Notes under the pieces: model-generated
Seen by the model: the letters and a program-made list of their open reading frames with translations, nothing else
Databases searched by the model: none
Told to the model about the DNA's origin: nothing
Part shown: positions 25,689-34,970 of the stretch, piece by piece
How positions within the stretch are numbered: the stretch's first letter is position 1
How the letters are laid out: every line of letters begins with the position of its first letter
From: JAJCYL01 sp965206015
GTDB lineage: Bacteria; Bacteroidota; Bacteroidia; Cytophagales; Cyclobacteriaceae
Direction: 5' to 3'
DNA: 64,000 nt
NCBI GenBank assembly: GCA_965206015.1
Contig: CBDBIW010000010.1
Location: 124,001-188,000 of the forward strand
Position numbers and translations under genes: made by a program

Positions 25689-26780
25689 TTATTTTATTTG
25701 TTCGGTTATATCATATAGCACCAGATTACCTCCCATTTCTTCTTTTTGTTTCCTTACTACCAGATAGCTGTCTTTTCCTTGTAGTTGTATTCTGAAATAC
25801 AACACTTCATCAAAGCTGGCTATTGCTTTTTTTGAAGAGATAAAAGGCACAGACTTCACAAATTCAGCTTGTTTAATGACTGTTTTTATATCGTAGAGGA
25901 GCATATTCTGTTCCCACTCAAATTCGTGTCCCTGATAAATAATTTTCTTTATCCCTGTTCCGTTGACATGTATTGCACCCTGTGAAGAATAGAATGTTTT
26001 TCCTTCAATGTTGGCCTGTGTCCATTTTCTCACACTTTTTCTCTCCAACTTCATCCATGCCTTGTGAATTACGTCTTTGTCTTTGACGTTTCTGAAAAAG
26101 GGATGATTTTGGGTGAATATCTCCCCGTCTTTTCCTGCATTGCCTGCGATCCCCTTTACGGGTTTCGGTGGTGTCATGGCTTTTGCAGGCCGCTTGTCGG
26201 TTGGCCGCACTCTGCATTTACAGTTCCAGCCATTGGGGGGCAGGCCGCTGTTCCAGAAAGAATGCCCGATGGGCAGGACGAGTCCATAGTAACGGGTGTG
26301 GTTTTCCCGTTTGGCGACCGAACGGCTGGGCAGGTATTCCAGATTGGGGTACTGGTCACGGTCTCTGACCAGTGTCTGCCACTGTCTGGCGGCTCTGGAG
26401 GCTCTGGAGGCGAGGTTTTGTTCCACGGTCAGCTGAGTCAGGAAAATGCGACGGATCGGCTCCTGCTCTTTGGTTGATTTTCCACGCATCCATTCGGTAA
26501 AGCAGGCAGCTTTGTGCGCTGCAAATTGCGAGGTATTCCGTTTCAAAGAAACTGACAGGTCATAGTGCGGACTTCCATAATGGGCTTTGAATACCCCCTC
26601 TACACTTTCTCCAAGCTGCTGCCGGGTATGTGCATAGAGTGTGGGAGAGATGAACGTGTCCTGCTCTACATCGTCCACCCTGCCCAAAGCCAGACGCATC
26701 GTCATGGCTTTGAGTTGCTGTCGAGTGCTGATGGCAGGATAGTAGTCAGAAAGTTTCGCCCCCAGTTGGTGAGGGCTCAT
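25689..26780 (-). CDS. phage head morphogenesis protein with C-terminal nuclease-like domain
   Basis: A 363-residue Mu F / SPP1 gp7-type minor head protein. The family core runs to about residue 210, with a conserved aromatic/His-rich segment and the ending PIGHSFWNSGLPPNGWNCKCRVRP. The C-terminal 110 residues are different: SSQGAIHVNGTGIKKIIY, LLYDIKTVIKQAEFV, YFRIQLQGKDSYLVV and LVLYDITEQIK. This matches the layout of the phage-encoded barnase/EndoU/colicin-like (PBECR) nuclease domains described as tails on head proteins. The frame is intact, in contrast to its neighbours. The start overlaps the portal gene by 4 bases. Confidence 0.72.
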   Translation of the reverse strand: MSPHQLGAKLSDYYPAISTRQQLKAMTMRLALGRVDDVEQDTFISPTLYAHTRQQLGESVEGVFKAHYGSPHYDLSVSLKRNTSQFAAHKAACFTEWMRGKSTKEQEPIRRIFLTQLTVEQNLASRASRAARQWQTLVRDRDQYPNLEYLPSRSVAKRENHTRYYGLVLPIGHSFWNSGLPPNGWNCKCRVRPTDKRPAKAMTPPKPVKGIAGNAGKDGEIFTQNHPFFRNVKDKDVIHKAWMKLERKSVRKWTQANIEGKTFYSSQGAIHVNGTGIKKIIYQGHEFEWEQNMLLYDIKTVIKQAEFVKSVPFISSKKAIASFDEVLYFRIQLQGKDSYLVVRKQKEEMGGNLVLYDITEQIK

Positions 26781-27436
26781 CCAAAAGGGCCGTCTGGTAC
26801 TGAAAGCTCCGTATTGTCCGGTAGGACCGGCTTATCTTCTACCGGTATCCCGAAAGTAGTGGTAATGAACTCGTTGTCCACGGATTTGTGGACAAGCAGC
26901 CCTTTGGTAATTTTCCAGAGTTTGTCGAGGTCTTTACTCTTTTCGAACCGGAAGCCCAGTCCTTTCAGCGGATAACCCAGGGCAATGAGTTTTGGCAGGA
27001 GCGTTTGGTTGATGTAGCCTTCCAGGAACTGTTTGTCCGCCCCGGTGATCATATTGGCTGTGCGTTCCCCGACTTCTTCTTTGCTGCGGCTGCCCCCCTG
27101 TGAAGCTTCCCCGATCACGGCTCCGTTGACCAGCTTGGACAGTTCGGCATTGCTGTGGACAATCAGGTTATTGTACACTTCCCCGTTGCTTTTGGCCGTT
27201 TCCACAAACTCGATCTTTTCTTCATTGTCCGCGATCAGGTAGCCTGACACCCCGGTATTGATCATCATCTCCTCCATGCGGTCAAGGCTTTCGGTGTCTT
27301 TCACATTGGTTTTTCCGATGCGTATGGGCATGCCGAAGAGTTCGCAAAACTCACTCCATGCACTGGTGGTAAACCTTTTGTAAAGTACGTGGGGGGATGT
27401 TTTGTTGAGGATGCCCGGGTCATGGGTGTTTCCCAC
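26777..27436 (-). pseudogene. Mu-like portal protein (DUF935), N-terminus lost
   Basis: The remaining 220 residues carry the conserved DUF935/Mu gp29 middle: FTTSAWSEFCELFGMPIRIG, KTNVKDTESLDRMEEMM, and ERTANMITGADKQFLEGYIN. Full portal proteins are 400-500 residues; here the first half is missing and the frame opens only at a GTG directly beside the IS200/IS605-type insertion. The insertion therefore probably removed it. Confidence 0.75.
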
Positions 27437-27439
27437 CTG

Positions 27440-28640
27440 CTCCGGCTACTGCCAGTGCATAACTGTAGGGCGTAGATTTGGGCATGTCCTGCCCTATTTT
27501 ATTCTTTCAACGCAAAGCGTTTTATGTTATTTGCTGCCAGTACATCCCTATCATGAACAGCACGGCATGATTTGCATTTTCATTGTCTGTCTGACAGCTT
27601 CAATTCCTGATTTTTCTCACTGTATGTGCAGAGCTTGCTACTTGGACCAAACCTGCCGATGCGAAGGATGTTTACTCCGTACCATTCGGATTTGTATTCT
27701 AGCAGTTCATTGAACTTTGTCCAGCTTATGATTATTAGTCATGCCTTTCACGTTCAAATCCTCCAAAGCCACCGATTGGTTTTCTCTTATGACTTTGGTA
27801 GAGAGCTTATGTAAAAAGTCTAATCTTTGGTTGCTTACTTTTTCATGCAGTCGTGATACTATCCTTCTTTGTTTGTTGCGATTATTCGATCCCTTTATCA
27901 TATGACTGAGACGCTTTTGTTGTCGTTTCAGTTTTCTGAGGGATTGTTTCAGGTATTTAGGGTTTGATTGCTTGTGGCCGTCTGAGAGTATAGCAAAATC
28001 CTTAATACCCAAGTCAATACCAACGGTTGAAGTTTCTAATATTTCCTTCTTTTCTGGTGTCTCACTATTGGTTTCGACCAGAACAGATATGAAGTACCGG
28101 CCTGACGGAGTTTGTGAAACTGTACTTGTCTTGATTTGGCCTGAAAATGAATGGCTAAAACAACATTTTATCCATTTCAATTTAGGTAGAAAAATCTTTC
28201 CGTCCGAATAATTAACCTCAACTCCCTGGGGGAGTTGGAAAGACTGTTTATTGTGCTTTGCTTTGAATTTGGGATATCCACCACCTCTACAGAAGCTTTG
28301 AAATGCTGAATCCATATTTTTCATCGCCATTTGCAATGCTTGAGAAGGTGCATCTTTTAGCCATTCGCAATTATTCTTTAAAAAAGTGATCTGTTTATTT
28401 AGACCAAAAGCTGTTAATGACCTCTTGGCATTGGAGCGATAAGCATCTATTTTGGCATTCAGTCCCAGGTGCATACAAATCTAACAGACCCAAAGACTTT
28501 AGCAAGGCTTTGTTGTTGTTCAGAATTAGGATACAGTCGGTATTTATAAGCTTTTAACACTTAGTCAAATTTAAGAAAAAATTCTCGCTTTCAGCCCCTG
28601 GTCTAAAGACATAGGGGTTTTCGCTCGATTACGATAAAGC
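27440..28640 (-). mobile_element. IS200/IS605-type element with TnpB only, inactive
   Basis: A broken tnpB gene is flanked by hairpins expected at IS605 ends: GGGCAGGACATGCCC (minus strand) about 27468-27495 downstream, and CCCCTATGTC..CAGGGG (28594-28617) upstream. There is no tnpA. Exact ends are uncertain because these elements leave no terminal repeats or target duplication. It interrupts the phage portal gene. Confidence 0.6.
27499..28560 (-). pseudogene. TnpB-type RNA-guided nuclease, degraded
   Basis: A GTG at 28560 starts VLKAYKYRLYPNSEQQQSLA, which shifts frame near 28470 into GLNAKIDAYRSNAKRSLTAF and the RuvC-I motif VGIDLGIKDFAILSDG, then RuvC-II VALEDLNVKGM. A second break near 27707 precedes the rest: NILRIGRFGPSSKLCTYSEK, an in-frame TGA, then KCKSCRAVHDRDVLAANNI. 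All three catalytic acidic positions survive, but the first zinc-ribbon pair has Ser for one Cys and the frames are broken, so it is dead. Confidence 0.85.
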
Positions 28641-28779
28641 TACTTTTAGACTTCTCTGCAGCACTGGTCACCTTATGTTAAATACATAGCAAACAATTCC
28701 GAAAAAAGCAAGGGCAACCTCAAAATTGACGAAGATTACGCCGCTTTCATCCATCTTGGAACATAGCTTTAATTACACG

Positions 28780-28822
28780 TATAATTTTGTACTTTCAATT
28801 TTTTTATATGTACTTTCAGGAT
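28780..28822 (+). promoter_or_regulatory. possible promoter and direct repeat upstream of XRE gene
   Basis: TATAATTTTG near 28782 fits the Bacteroidota -7 box TAnnTTTG. Immediately after it, TGTACTTTCA occurs twice, 20 bases apart (about 28789 and 28809), a spacing of two helical turns that could be an autoregulatory operator of the adjacent XRE repressor. Confidence 0.35.
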
Positions 28823-29029
28823 ATGGATGAATTTAAAGGGGATCGGGAAAAGCTCGGTATTGAGTTCACACATCTGCGCAACAGCCAGAGGATTACCCAG
28901 GATATGACCATGGAGAAAACAGGGTTGAACCGAAGTACTATTATCGATATTGAAAAGGGGCGTACCGATGTACGTACCGGATCACTTTTCAAGTATATGA
29001 AAGCAGCCAACATCGGACTGTCAGTTTAA
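28823..29029 (+). CDS. XRE-family helix-turn-helix regulator
   Basis: From the ATG at 28823 a 68-residue protein that is essentially one HTH_3 domain: LGIEFTHLRNSQRITQDMTM, EKTGLNRSTIIDIEKGRTDV, then LFKYMKAANIGLSV. The longer frame from 28787 adds 12 residues over the putative operator and is less likely. Single-domain XRE proteins of this size act as repressors, commonly of phage or toxin-antitoxin operons; no obvious toxin is beside it. Confidence 0.75.
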   Translation: MDEFKGDREKLGIEFTHLRNSQRITQDMTMEKTGLNRSTIIDIEKGRTDVRTGSLFKYMKAANIGLSV

Positions 29030-29132
29030 CACTGGCTACAATGACGGCAATGTAATTATTCTCCCTATGAGTATGGCTGCTGAAGAAAGACACAAACTCT
29101 CTGGTGGGGGGATTCTTGAAAACATTCACAAT

Positions 29133-29357
29133 ATGAAAAATGAGGATAAAATAGTTGAGCTTTTGGCCGAAGGTTTAAAAAAACAGGATCAGCATGCGGA
29201 AATACTTACAAGATTGGCAGAAGGTCAAAAAACTTTGGCGGATGGCCAAAGGGAATTAATAGACCAGTTCCATAAAATGAATGACCATCTGTTGACCAGG
29301 CAAGAGAAAATTGAAGATAGGGTAACCCGGTTAGAAGATAAGGTGTTTAAAAATTAA
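29133..29357 (+). CDS. small coiled-coil protein
   Basis: I choose MKNEDKIVELLAEGLKKQDQ (ATG at 29133), 74 residues; the frame also opens at 29067. The product is a highly charged continuous helix with near-heptad spacing, ending QEKIEDRVTRLEDKVFKN. It resembles the truncated coiled-coil protein at 21384 in composition. It follows the XRE gene by about 100 bases and may be in its transcript. Function unknown. Confidence 0.5.
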   Translation: MKNEDKIVELLAEGLKKQDQHAEILTRLAEGQKTLADGQRELIDQFHKMNDHLLTRQEKIEDRVTRLEDKVFKN

Positions 29358-30235
29358 TAAAACCTGCCGGAAGGGAGGAATTCTGAATCGTGAATGCACT
29401 AAGGAGAGAAGTGATTACAATGAGTTTGAAACGAATTTTGAATTATAACTGAACCAGAGAAACTAAAAAAGGGAGATAGAATTTTATTATTCTCCAATAA
29501 GGTTCGAAATAGATTTGAAGCTGTTGAAGGACTCAGAATGAATGTAATTCCAGGGAAGCAAAAATAACCAGTAAGCCAGAATACTTTGGTGGCCACTACA
29601 CTATGAACTGTGAAATAATCAATAGTGGTTTCAAGGCAGATGAACTATCTATTAGAAGGGATTTATTAATTACCCGAACACACAAAGTACATGAACTGGG
29701 AATGTCAATGTAAATCTCTCCCCGGGGGAATTGCCAGAACTAAAGAAAGATTTTGATTGGATTAAAGGTCTTCCGTCACAAAGCTTGCAAGATGCCTATA
29801 TGCCGGAATCATTTTTAAAAAACCTTCGTATATTTACATCAGGTACGGTCGACAGGCCGTGCCCGGCGTAAGAAACCGGACAGGTTGCTGGAGCGAGGTG
29901 AGTACCATGTGACCTGAACCTGTTCACTTTCTTTTACTACTTTGATTGTTTTTCACCTTCGTAGATAATGTGATACATAGTTAATTCATTAGCTTTTAAC
30001 TTTTTCCAAAAATTATCTCTACACCATCCACATTCATTTTGTATATTTCTTCAAAAGCAATTCCCGCTTTGCGTGGCTCTGACGTTTATCAAGCCTAAGA
30101 AAGGATATTTTTCGTAACAATTTGACCAATGGTATAGACAGCAAGTACAGCCGCCTTCGGCAAAATAAATTTCACCCAGGAGAAATCTTCGCCTGAGCCA
30201 GTGCTTCTTGCAACTCCCGCCTGGTAGCACTCTTT
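29358..30235. other. decayed region with remnants
   Basis: No intact gene in about 880 bases. Recognisable debris: a start-less plus-strand frame near 29460-29570 (EPEKLKKGDRILLFSNKVRN); a likely second TnpB remnant at 29708-29836 (SPGELPELKKDFDWIKGLPS); and a GC-richer block at 29840-29930 ending RRKKPDRLLERGEYHV. A minus-strand frame near 30195-30265 (PEKILHKKSATRRELQEALA) also looks like a coding fragment. Confidence 0.4.
29708..29870 (+). pseudogene. TnpB/OrfB N-terminal remnant
   Basis: The frame SPGELPELKKDFDWIKGLPS then QSLQDAYMPESFLKN resembles the early part of IS605 OrfB proteins, where a W-(L/I)K-x-(V/L)PSQ-x-LQ segment is characteristic. There is no start, and neither RuvC nor zinc-ribbon parts follow. 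Assignment by resemblance only. Confidence 0.35.
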
Positions 30236-30590
30236 TTGTGCAATATCTTTTCAGGGTCAACCATTTATCTCATTACCGGAAATTCCGAATACAAACCCCG
30301 GCGTCCTGTTTTGTTTTTTTGTTATAGTGATGATTTCTACATTGATGGCAAACCAGCTGATTCGTGTCCTGATCTAAAAAACCACTCCATAAATGAGGGT
30401 TGGAGCAGTGCAACCGGGCCGAACTTTGGTTGTTCACCTGGTCGACCGCAATACTAATCAATTGGTTTGGCAAGGGACAGCTTCAAAAGTTCTTGAAAAT
30501 CCGAAGAATGCTGAAAAAACAATCCAAAAGCAGTTGCGAAAATTTTTACAAAGTACGAGTTTACTGCCACTAATCAGTAGACAACATTAA
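30236..30590 (+). pseudogene. DUF4136-type lipoprotein, C-terminal remnant
   Basis: The last frame (from about 30393) reads GRTLVVHLVDRNTNQLVWQG then TASKVLENPKNAEKTIQKQL, typical of the end of DUF4136 envelope lipoproteins. Upstream frames contain partial matches in other phases. The leader and first two thirds are missing or scrambled. Its end overlaps the tail of the convergent oxidoreductase gene by 21 bases. Confidence 0.55.
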
Positions 30591-31769
30591 GTTAGGATTC
30601 AGAGCTCTTTTGCCCAGCAGTGTTTCAGTGACTAACTCTGCAATGGCAGGGCCATGTTTATAACCATGACCAGACCCTCCACCAAGTAACCATAAGTTGT
30701 TGGCATCAGGATGCTGGTCGAAGATGAAATTCCCGTCATGAGTATCCGAATATTGACACACTCTGGCTTCTACCAACGGTGAGTTCTCAAATCCATTAAA
30801 CCGTTTGTTAATATAATCTCTGGCTTTGTCAATCTCTTCTTTAGTTGGCCTCCTGTCTTGTGTAGTTGGGTCAACTTGCTCTCCTCTTCGGTCGAAAGCT
30901 ATTTTAAAACCCCTTTGTACACCTCCAGGAATCCCGTAATAGAAATCTGGCGGATTATGGTCAATCCATGCTGGAAGTTCTTCGATTTTTCCAGCCTCAC
31001 TTGACGGTATTCCAAAGTAAAATACCTCTTGTCGAGTTATGGTCAATTTTGAACCCAGTACCTCAGGGAAAAGATATTTCAGCCACGGACCACAAGCAAA
31101 AATAAATTGATCTGCCTCTACTTTCTCACCTGAGGCCAACTTGATTTCCGTTAGTTTTTTTGAGTTAATTGTAGGCCTATTTACTTCACCTACAACATAC
31201 TTTCCACCTTCATTAATGAACAATTCTTTAACTGCCTGACAGCCGGCTCTTGCCATCAAATATCCTGTCTTCTTTTCATCAATAACATACTGCAGGTCCC
31301 TGGTATTAATAAGAGGGTATCTCTCCTGAATCTCGTCTAAATTCAATTGCTCATATTCCAAGCCCTCTTCTTTCATAATTGGCAAAGCCTGCTCAAGAAT
31401 ATTATCTGCATCATTCCCAACAAACCATAAACAACCTGTTGGAAAAAGATATTGTGCTCCCAATTGTGGTTCATTTTCCTGCCAGAGGGTATAAGCCCTG
31501 TTTGCCAATGCTGTATAAAAAGGATTTGAACCATATATACATCTCATTAAACGGGTTTCGCCGCCAGAACTGGATCTTGAATTCCCAGGTCCCCACTGGT
31601 CAATTAATGTTACTTTAAATCCCTTTCGTTGTAACATTAAGGATGTCCAGCCGCCAAAGGCACCAGCACCTGTTACTACAATCTTACTGTCTGGTGCGGG
31701 AGATTCCATAAATATAGAATCCTGATTACCAGAATTATTACTAGGCGAGAATCTATTTCTTCCTGACAT
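30570..31769 (-). CDS. sarcosine oxidase-like FAD-dependent oxidoreductase
   Basis: A 399-residue DAO-family flavoprotein. FAD-binding motif KIVVTGAGAFGGWTSLMLQ near residue 28, followed by DQWGPGNSRSSSGGETRLMR, the region of monomeric sarcosine oxidase/N-methyltryptophan oxidase that leads to covalent FAD. The C-terminal motif is WLLGGGSGHGYKHGPAIAEL. It probably oxidises an N-methyl amino acid or related amine in the cytosol. The first 20 residues are a hydrophilic extension; the Met at residue 21 (31709) is an equally good start. Frame intact within a decayed region. Monocistronic. Confidence 0.8.
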   Translation of the reverse strand: MSGRNRFSPSNNSGNQDSIFMESPAPDSKIVVTGAGAFGGWTSLMLQRKGFKVTLIDQWGPGNSRSSSGGETRLMRCIYGSNPFYTALANRAYTLWQENEPQLGAQYLFPTGCLWFVGNDADNILEQALPIMKEEGLEYEQLNLDEIQERYPLINTRDLQYVIDEKKTGYLMARAGCQAVKELFINEGGKYVVGEVNRPTINSKKLTEIKLASGEKVEADQFIFACGPWLKYLFPEVLGSKLTITRQEVFYFGIPSSEAGKIEELPAWIDHNPPDFYYGIPGGVQRGFKIAFDRRGEQVDPTTQDRRPTKEEIDKARDYINKRFNGFENSPLVEARVCQYSDTHDGNFIFDQHPDANNLWLLGGGSGHGYKHGPAIAELVTETLLGKRALNPNLMLSTD

Positions 31770-31905
31770 AATTTGTTAAATTTAGCGAAAAGTGAAAGGG
31801 TATTCCCTAATTGGATTGTTCAGTAATATATCTTTATTTTAAGGTTCATATCTGCTCGGTTAGACTGAGATTCTTTTCAATCACACCAACTAAAACTATA
31901 AGATA

Positions 31906-32820
31906 ATGAGTGAATCGTTACGAAATTTTGTCGACCTATGGCATGTAAGCATGTTCTATGGATCATTGGTGGTGCTTTTGGTGGCAGTAGTAGTTCTGAT
32001 AATCTACTATGTTCAGTATGCTAATCAAAAAGACTTAAAAGGCAAGTATGACTTTGCGAGCCTCATTGAAATAAAAAGACAGCGAATGGCACATATACTT
32101 ATTGCTATAGCAATAGGTATGTATCTTAATACACTAAGACCGGACCTTCTCGAAAAAGGCTTTGTCCTGTTTTTTATCAGACTGTCTATAGCTATAGTGG
32201 CTGCAACCATTTATGGTTACGTAGCAAGCCTATTGTTGAAATTCTATTACCCTACCAAGCTGTCTAAGAAATTAAATAAACTTCGCTACACTCCGAGAGT
32301 TAACGAAGCAACCGGGAATCAAATGAGGCTATTAAGTGAAGAGGAGGAAGATGCCTACTTGGATGAGGGTCAACAAGCTGAGGAAGAGGCTTTCGCTTTA
32401 GACTACGATGTTTGGATCGACTCTGAAACAGGAGATACAAAAATTGAAAAATACATGGGTTATCTAACCGCATTAGAATGTGACAGATGTGGTTTCCATA
32501 CACTAAAGCTTGAAAAGGAGGAAGTTGAAAAAGAGGCAACGGAATTGGAGGAAGGTGAATTAGTGACAACCTATAAATGCTCTTATTGCAATCGCATCAA
32601 AAGGCAATCTAAAACGATTAGTAAAAGAGGGGAATCTTCACTCCGCCACGGTGAAACTCCCGAATTTGTTGAACAGATTGCAACAACTTCAAGTGTTACA
32701 CATATCCATGTTGAAGTTCATGGTTCAAATGGAGAAGTACTTAACTACGAATTCCAGACTACGCATCAGGCGGAAACTTTTTTTAAGGAATTTGATTTCT
32801 CCAAAGTGGAGTATTATTAA
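31906..32820 (+). CDS. membrane protein with zinc-ribbon and C-terminal domain, unknown family
   Basis: A 304-residue protein with three hydrophobic segments near residues 15-38, 62-80 and 86-113, a long acidic linker (EEEEDAYLDEGQQAEEEAFA), then two cysteine pairs, CDRCGFHT and CSYCNR, about 40 residues apart that should form a zinc ribbon. The last 60 residues contain THIHVEVHGSNGEVLNYEFQ. I do not know a family with this arrangement. The ribbon should lie in the cytoplasm if the N-terminus is out. The IS630 element inserted immediately after its stop codon leaves it complete. Confidence 0.7.
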   Translation: MSESLRNFVDLWHVSMFYGSLVVLLVAVVVLIIYYVQYANQKDLKGKYDFASLIEIKRQRMAHILIAIAIGMYLNTLRPDLLEKGFVLFFIRLSIAIVAATIYGYVASLLLKFYYPTKLSKKLNKLRYTPRVNEATGNQMRLLSEEEEDAYLDEGQQAEEEAFALDYDVWIDSETGDTKIEKYMGYLTALECDRCGFHTLKLEKEEVEKEATELEEGELVTTYKCSYCNRIKRQSKTISKRGESSLRHGETPEFVEQIATTSSVTHIHVEVHGSNGEVLNYEFQTTHQAETFFKEFDFSKVEYY

Positions 32821-32824
32821 TAAG
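32816..32824 (+). repeat. left 9-bp direct repeat flanking IS630
   Basis: ATTAATAAG here matches 33932-33940 on the other side of the IS630-like element. It overlaps the stop codon of the preceding gene. IS630 elements normally duplicate only TA, so the extra bases are either chance or part of the insertion site. Confidence 0.5.
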
Positions 32825-32828
32825 AGCA

Positions 32829-33924
32829 TTATTTAGTTCTTATTATTTTTATTTATTGTATCTTTACAGTATGAAAACAAAGGTAAAGAAGCGCAAAAAC
32901 AAACAAGCGCAAGAGGAGACACGGTTTAGAGTAGCAGAATATTTGCCAAAGAAGTTAGGGACACAAAAGCAAGCCAGTATTGTTTTTGGAATAACAGAGC
33001 CAGGGGTGAACAAGATTTGGGCTATCTATAAGCAAGGAGGAAAAAGAGCTTTAAGGAGTAAAAAACGAGGTATTCAAGGAGGTAATAAGTTAAAGAAAGA
33101 TCAAGCTTATCAAGTGCGTCAGTTAATCAAGGACAAATTACCAGATCAGTTGAAGCTCCCTTTTGGTTTATGGACCCGAGAAGCAGTACAACAACTCATT
33201 GCTATAAAGTATGGCGTAGAATTATCCCGTTGGCAAGTGGGTCGTTATTTAAAGAAATGGGGATATACACCTCAGAAGCCTATAAAAAAAGCTTTTGAAC
33301 AAAAACCTGAAAAGGTTCAAAAGTGGTTGGAGCAAGAGTATCCATCTATAAAAAGGCGAGCTGTCCGAGAGAAGGCTGTTATTTACTTTGGAGATGAAAC
33401 AGGCTGTAGAAGCACCCATCAAGCAGGGAGGAGTTATGCACCAAAAGGAAAAACACCGATGATTATGGCAACAGGAAAACGCTTTACAGTCCATATGATT
33501 TCTGCTATTAGCAATAGAGGTCATTTACAATTCATGTTGATGGATGCAGGATTTAATAGCGAAGTGTTTCAAACCTTTTTAGAGCAAATGATAAAATACA
33601 GTAAACAAAAAGTGTTCTTTATAACAGACAATCATCCCGCCCATAAAACTAAAAAGCTAAACCAATGGCTGGAAGATAATAAAAAAAAGATTGAGGTATT
33701 GTTCATCCCTGCTTATTCTCCTGAACTGAACCCACAAGAATACCTAAACCAAGATTTGAAAACAAATATCATAGGAAAGAAAAGGGCTATAAACAAAGAA
33801 CAACTCAAAAAAAACATCAATAATTTTATGAGCAAAAGAAAAAAGGATAAACCTCAAGTGAAAAAATATTTTCATCATAGGCACGCTCAGTATGCTGCCT
33901 AGAAAATTCATACGAACTAATTAA
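32829..33924 (+). mobile_element. IS630-family insertion sequence, apparently intact
   Basis: Imperfect inverted repeats flank the transposase: TTATTTAGTTCTTAT at 32829 and, inward from 33924, TTAATTAGTTCGTAT. Between them is one full-length transposase gene. Direct 9-bp repeats ATTAATAAG lie just outside (32816-32824, 33932-33940). It is the only element in the window with an unbroken transposase. Confidence 0.8.
32871..33902 (+). CDS. IS630-family transposase
   Basis: About 343 residues from the ATG at 32871 (an in-frame ATG at 32856 adds five). N-terminal helix-turn-helix region with LGTQKQASIVFGITEPGVNK and a second, winged part (LSRWQVGRYLKKWGYTPQKP), then the DDE_3 catalytic domain: IYFGDETGC (first Asp), FFITDNHPAHKTKKL (second Asp), and IPAYSPELNPQEYLNQDLK with the third acid (E). 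The frame is intact and codon use is A-rich and lysine-heavy compared with neighbours, suggesting recent arrival. Confidence 0.92.
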   Translation: MKTKVKKRKNKQAQEETRFRVAEYLPKKLGTQKQASIVFGITEPGVNKIWAIYKQGGKRALRSKKRGIQGGNKLKKDQAYQVRQLIKDKLPDQLKLPFGLWTREAVQQLIAIKYGVELSRWQVGRYLKKWGYTPQKPIKKAFEQKPEKVQKWLEQEYPSIKRRAVREKAVIYFGDETGCRSTHQAGRSYAPKGKTPMIMATGKRFTVHMISAISNRGHLQFMLMDAGFNSEVFQTFLEQMIKYSKQKVFFITDNHPAHKTKKLNQWLEDNKKKIEVLFIPAYSPELNPQEYLNQDLKTNIIGKKRAINKEQLKKNINNFMSKRKKDKPQVKKYFHHRHAQYAA

Positions 33925-34081
33925 CCTAACGATTAATAAGTATAGTGATTAAATCTTTTCATTAAAGTCAATTGCTTAATACATTAAGCCTGCATAAGGA
34001 ATTTGTGAATGGGGGGATTCTTACCAACCGTGTGTTAGATGTGAGACGAATCATCCATTGTGAGACGAATCATCCATCTTA
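33925..34081. other. short intergenic with 15-bp direct repeat
   Basis: Between IS630 and the kelch pseudogene. At 34040-34078 GTGAGACGAATCATCCAT occurs twice in tandem, 20 bases apart. Nothing else recognised. Confidence 0.4.
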
Positions 34082-34970
34082 ATGAAAAAGATAGCTTATT
34101 TCATTTCAATACTTTTTTTACATCCTGTAGTGAACATGAGAGCATTCCATCTTCTTTGATGAATTTTGAAGAAATAGCCGTTCCCGACACCTGGAATGTA
34201 CACAATGTAGCGGGGTTTCTTGGGTCTGGGCAACTCAATAGTCTGTTTATTGCAAGCCGTAAAGCGAACCCAGAGACACAAATGCTTGGTGAGCGACTTT
34301 TACGCTATGATTTAGACGATGGCGTGTGACCTCCGATTTTACAGATATTACTGACTTTGTCACCAAAGAAATACATATACAAGAAATGAGATTGTCGTTG
34401 TTGTCGGCCAGTTTGTCAATACGTACGACATTGACTTTAACAAGGAATCCGTTGTCGTTGAGCATGGCTTAATCCTTAGCAGATTCGGTAGCGTTCTTTA
34501 CGAGACCGACATCCATATCTGGGGTGGAGATTTCAATGATGTTGATTTGGATAAAATCAAACGGTGGAACAAAACCTCGAACATATTTCAGACCATTGCA
34601 ACGCTTCCAGCAAAAAAAGCTGGTGCTCATCGAGAAGTCGTTGGTAACAAGCTTTATATATTCGGTGGGCAACAGCACTGGTTACCTGAACCTCCAAATG
34701 ATGTGATTTTTATCCATGATTTTGTGGAAGGCATTGTTGAAACTACCAACTTACCAGAGCCCGTCTTTCGAGCATTCCCGGATGTTTACAAGGGTAAGAT
34801 ATTCATAGCAGGTCAGTTGATTGATGCCGACCCTTTCACTCAGGATTTTGATATATTTTTAGCTATTTTTATCCGGATGATAATTCTATTCATCAAATTA
34901 GAGACAACATTGAGTGACGAGTGCCTAAGGGCTATACATCAAATGGCCATTGTGAAAAATGATCTATAGG
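34082..34970 (+). pseudogene. kelch-repeat lipoprotein, frameshifted
   Basis: ATG at 34082 starts a signal peptide (MKKIAYFISILF) that shifts frame into FFTSCSEHES, a lipobox, then NFEEIAVPDTWNVHNVAGFL. More frame breaks follow near 34328 and 34540; the third frame has FQTIATLPAKKAGAHREVVG, the kelch signature NKLYIFGGQQHW, and FIAGQLIDADPF. Coding similarity fades after 34900. Originally an exported beta-propeller lipoprotein. Confidence 0.6.

Noticed and set aside
26064..26477. 137-codon plus-strand frame in the phage head gene
   Set aside because: Antisense shadow; the minus frame carries the head-protein motifs.
24754..27436. complete prophage integrated at tRNA-Asp
   Set aside because: No integrase, no tRNA-derived attachment repeat and only four broken or short virion genes; Mu-like phages also do not target tRNAs.
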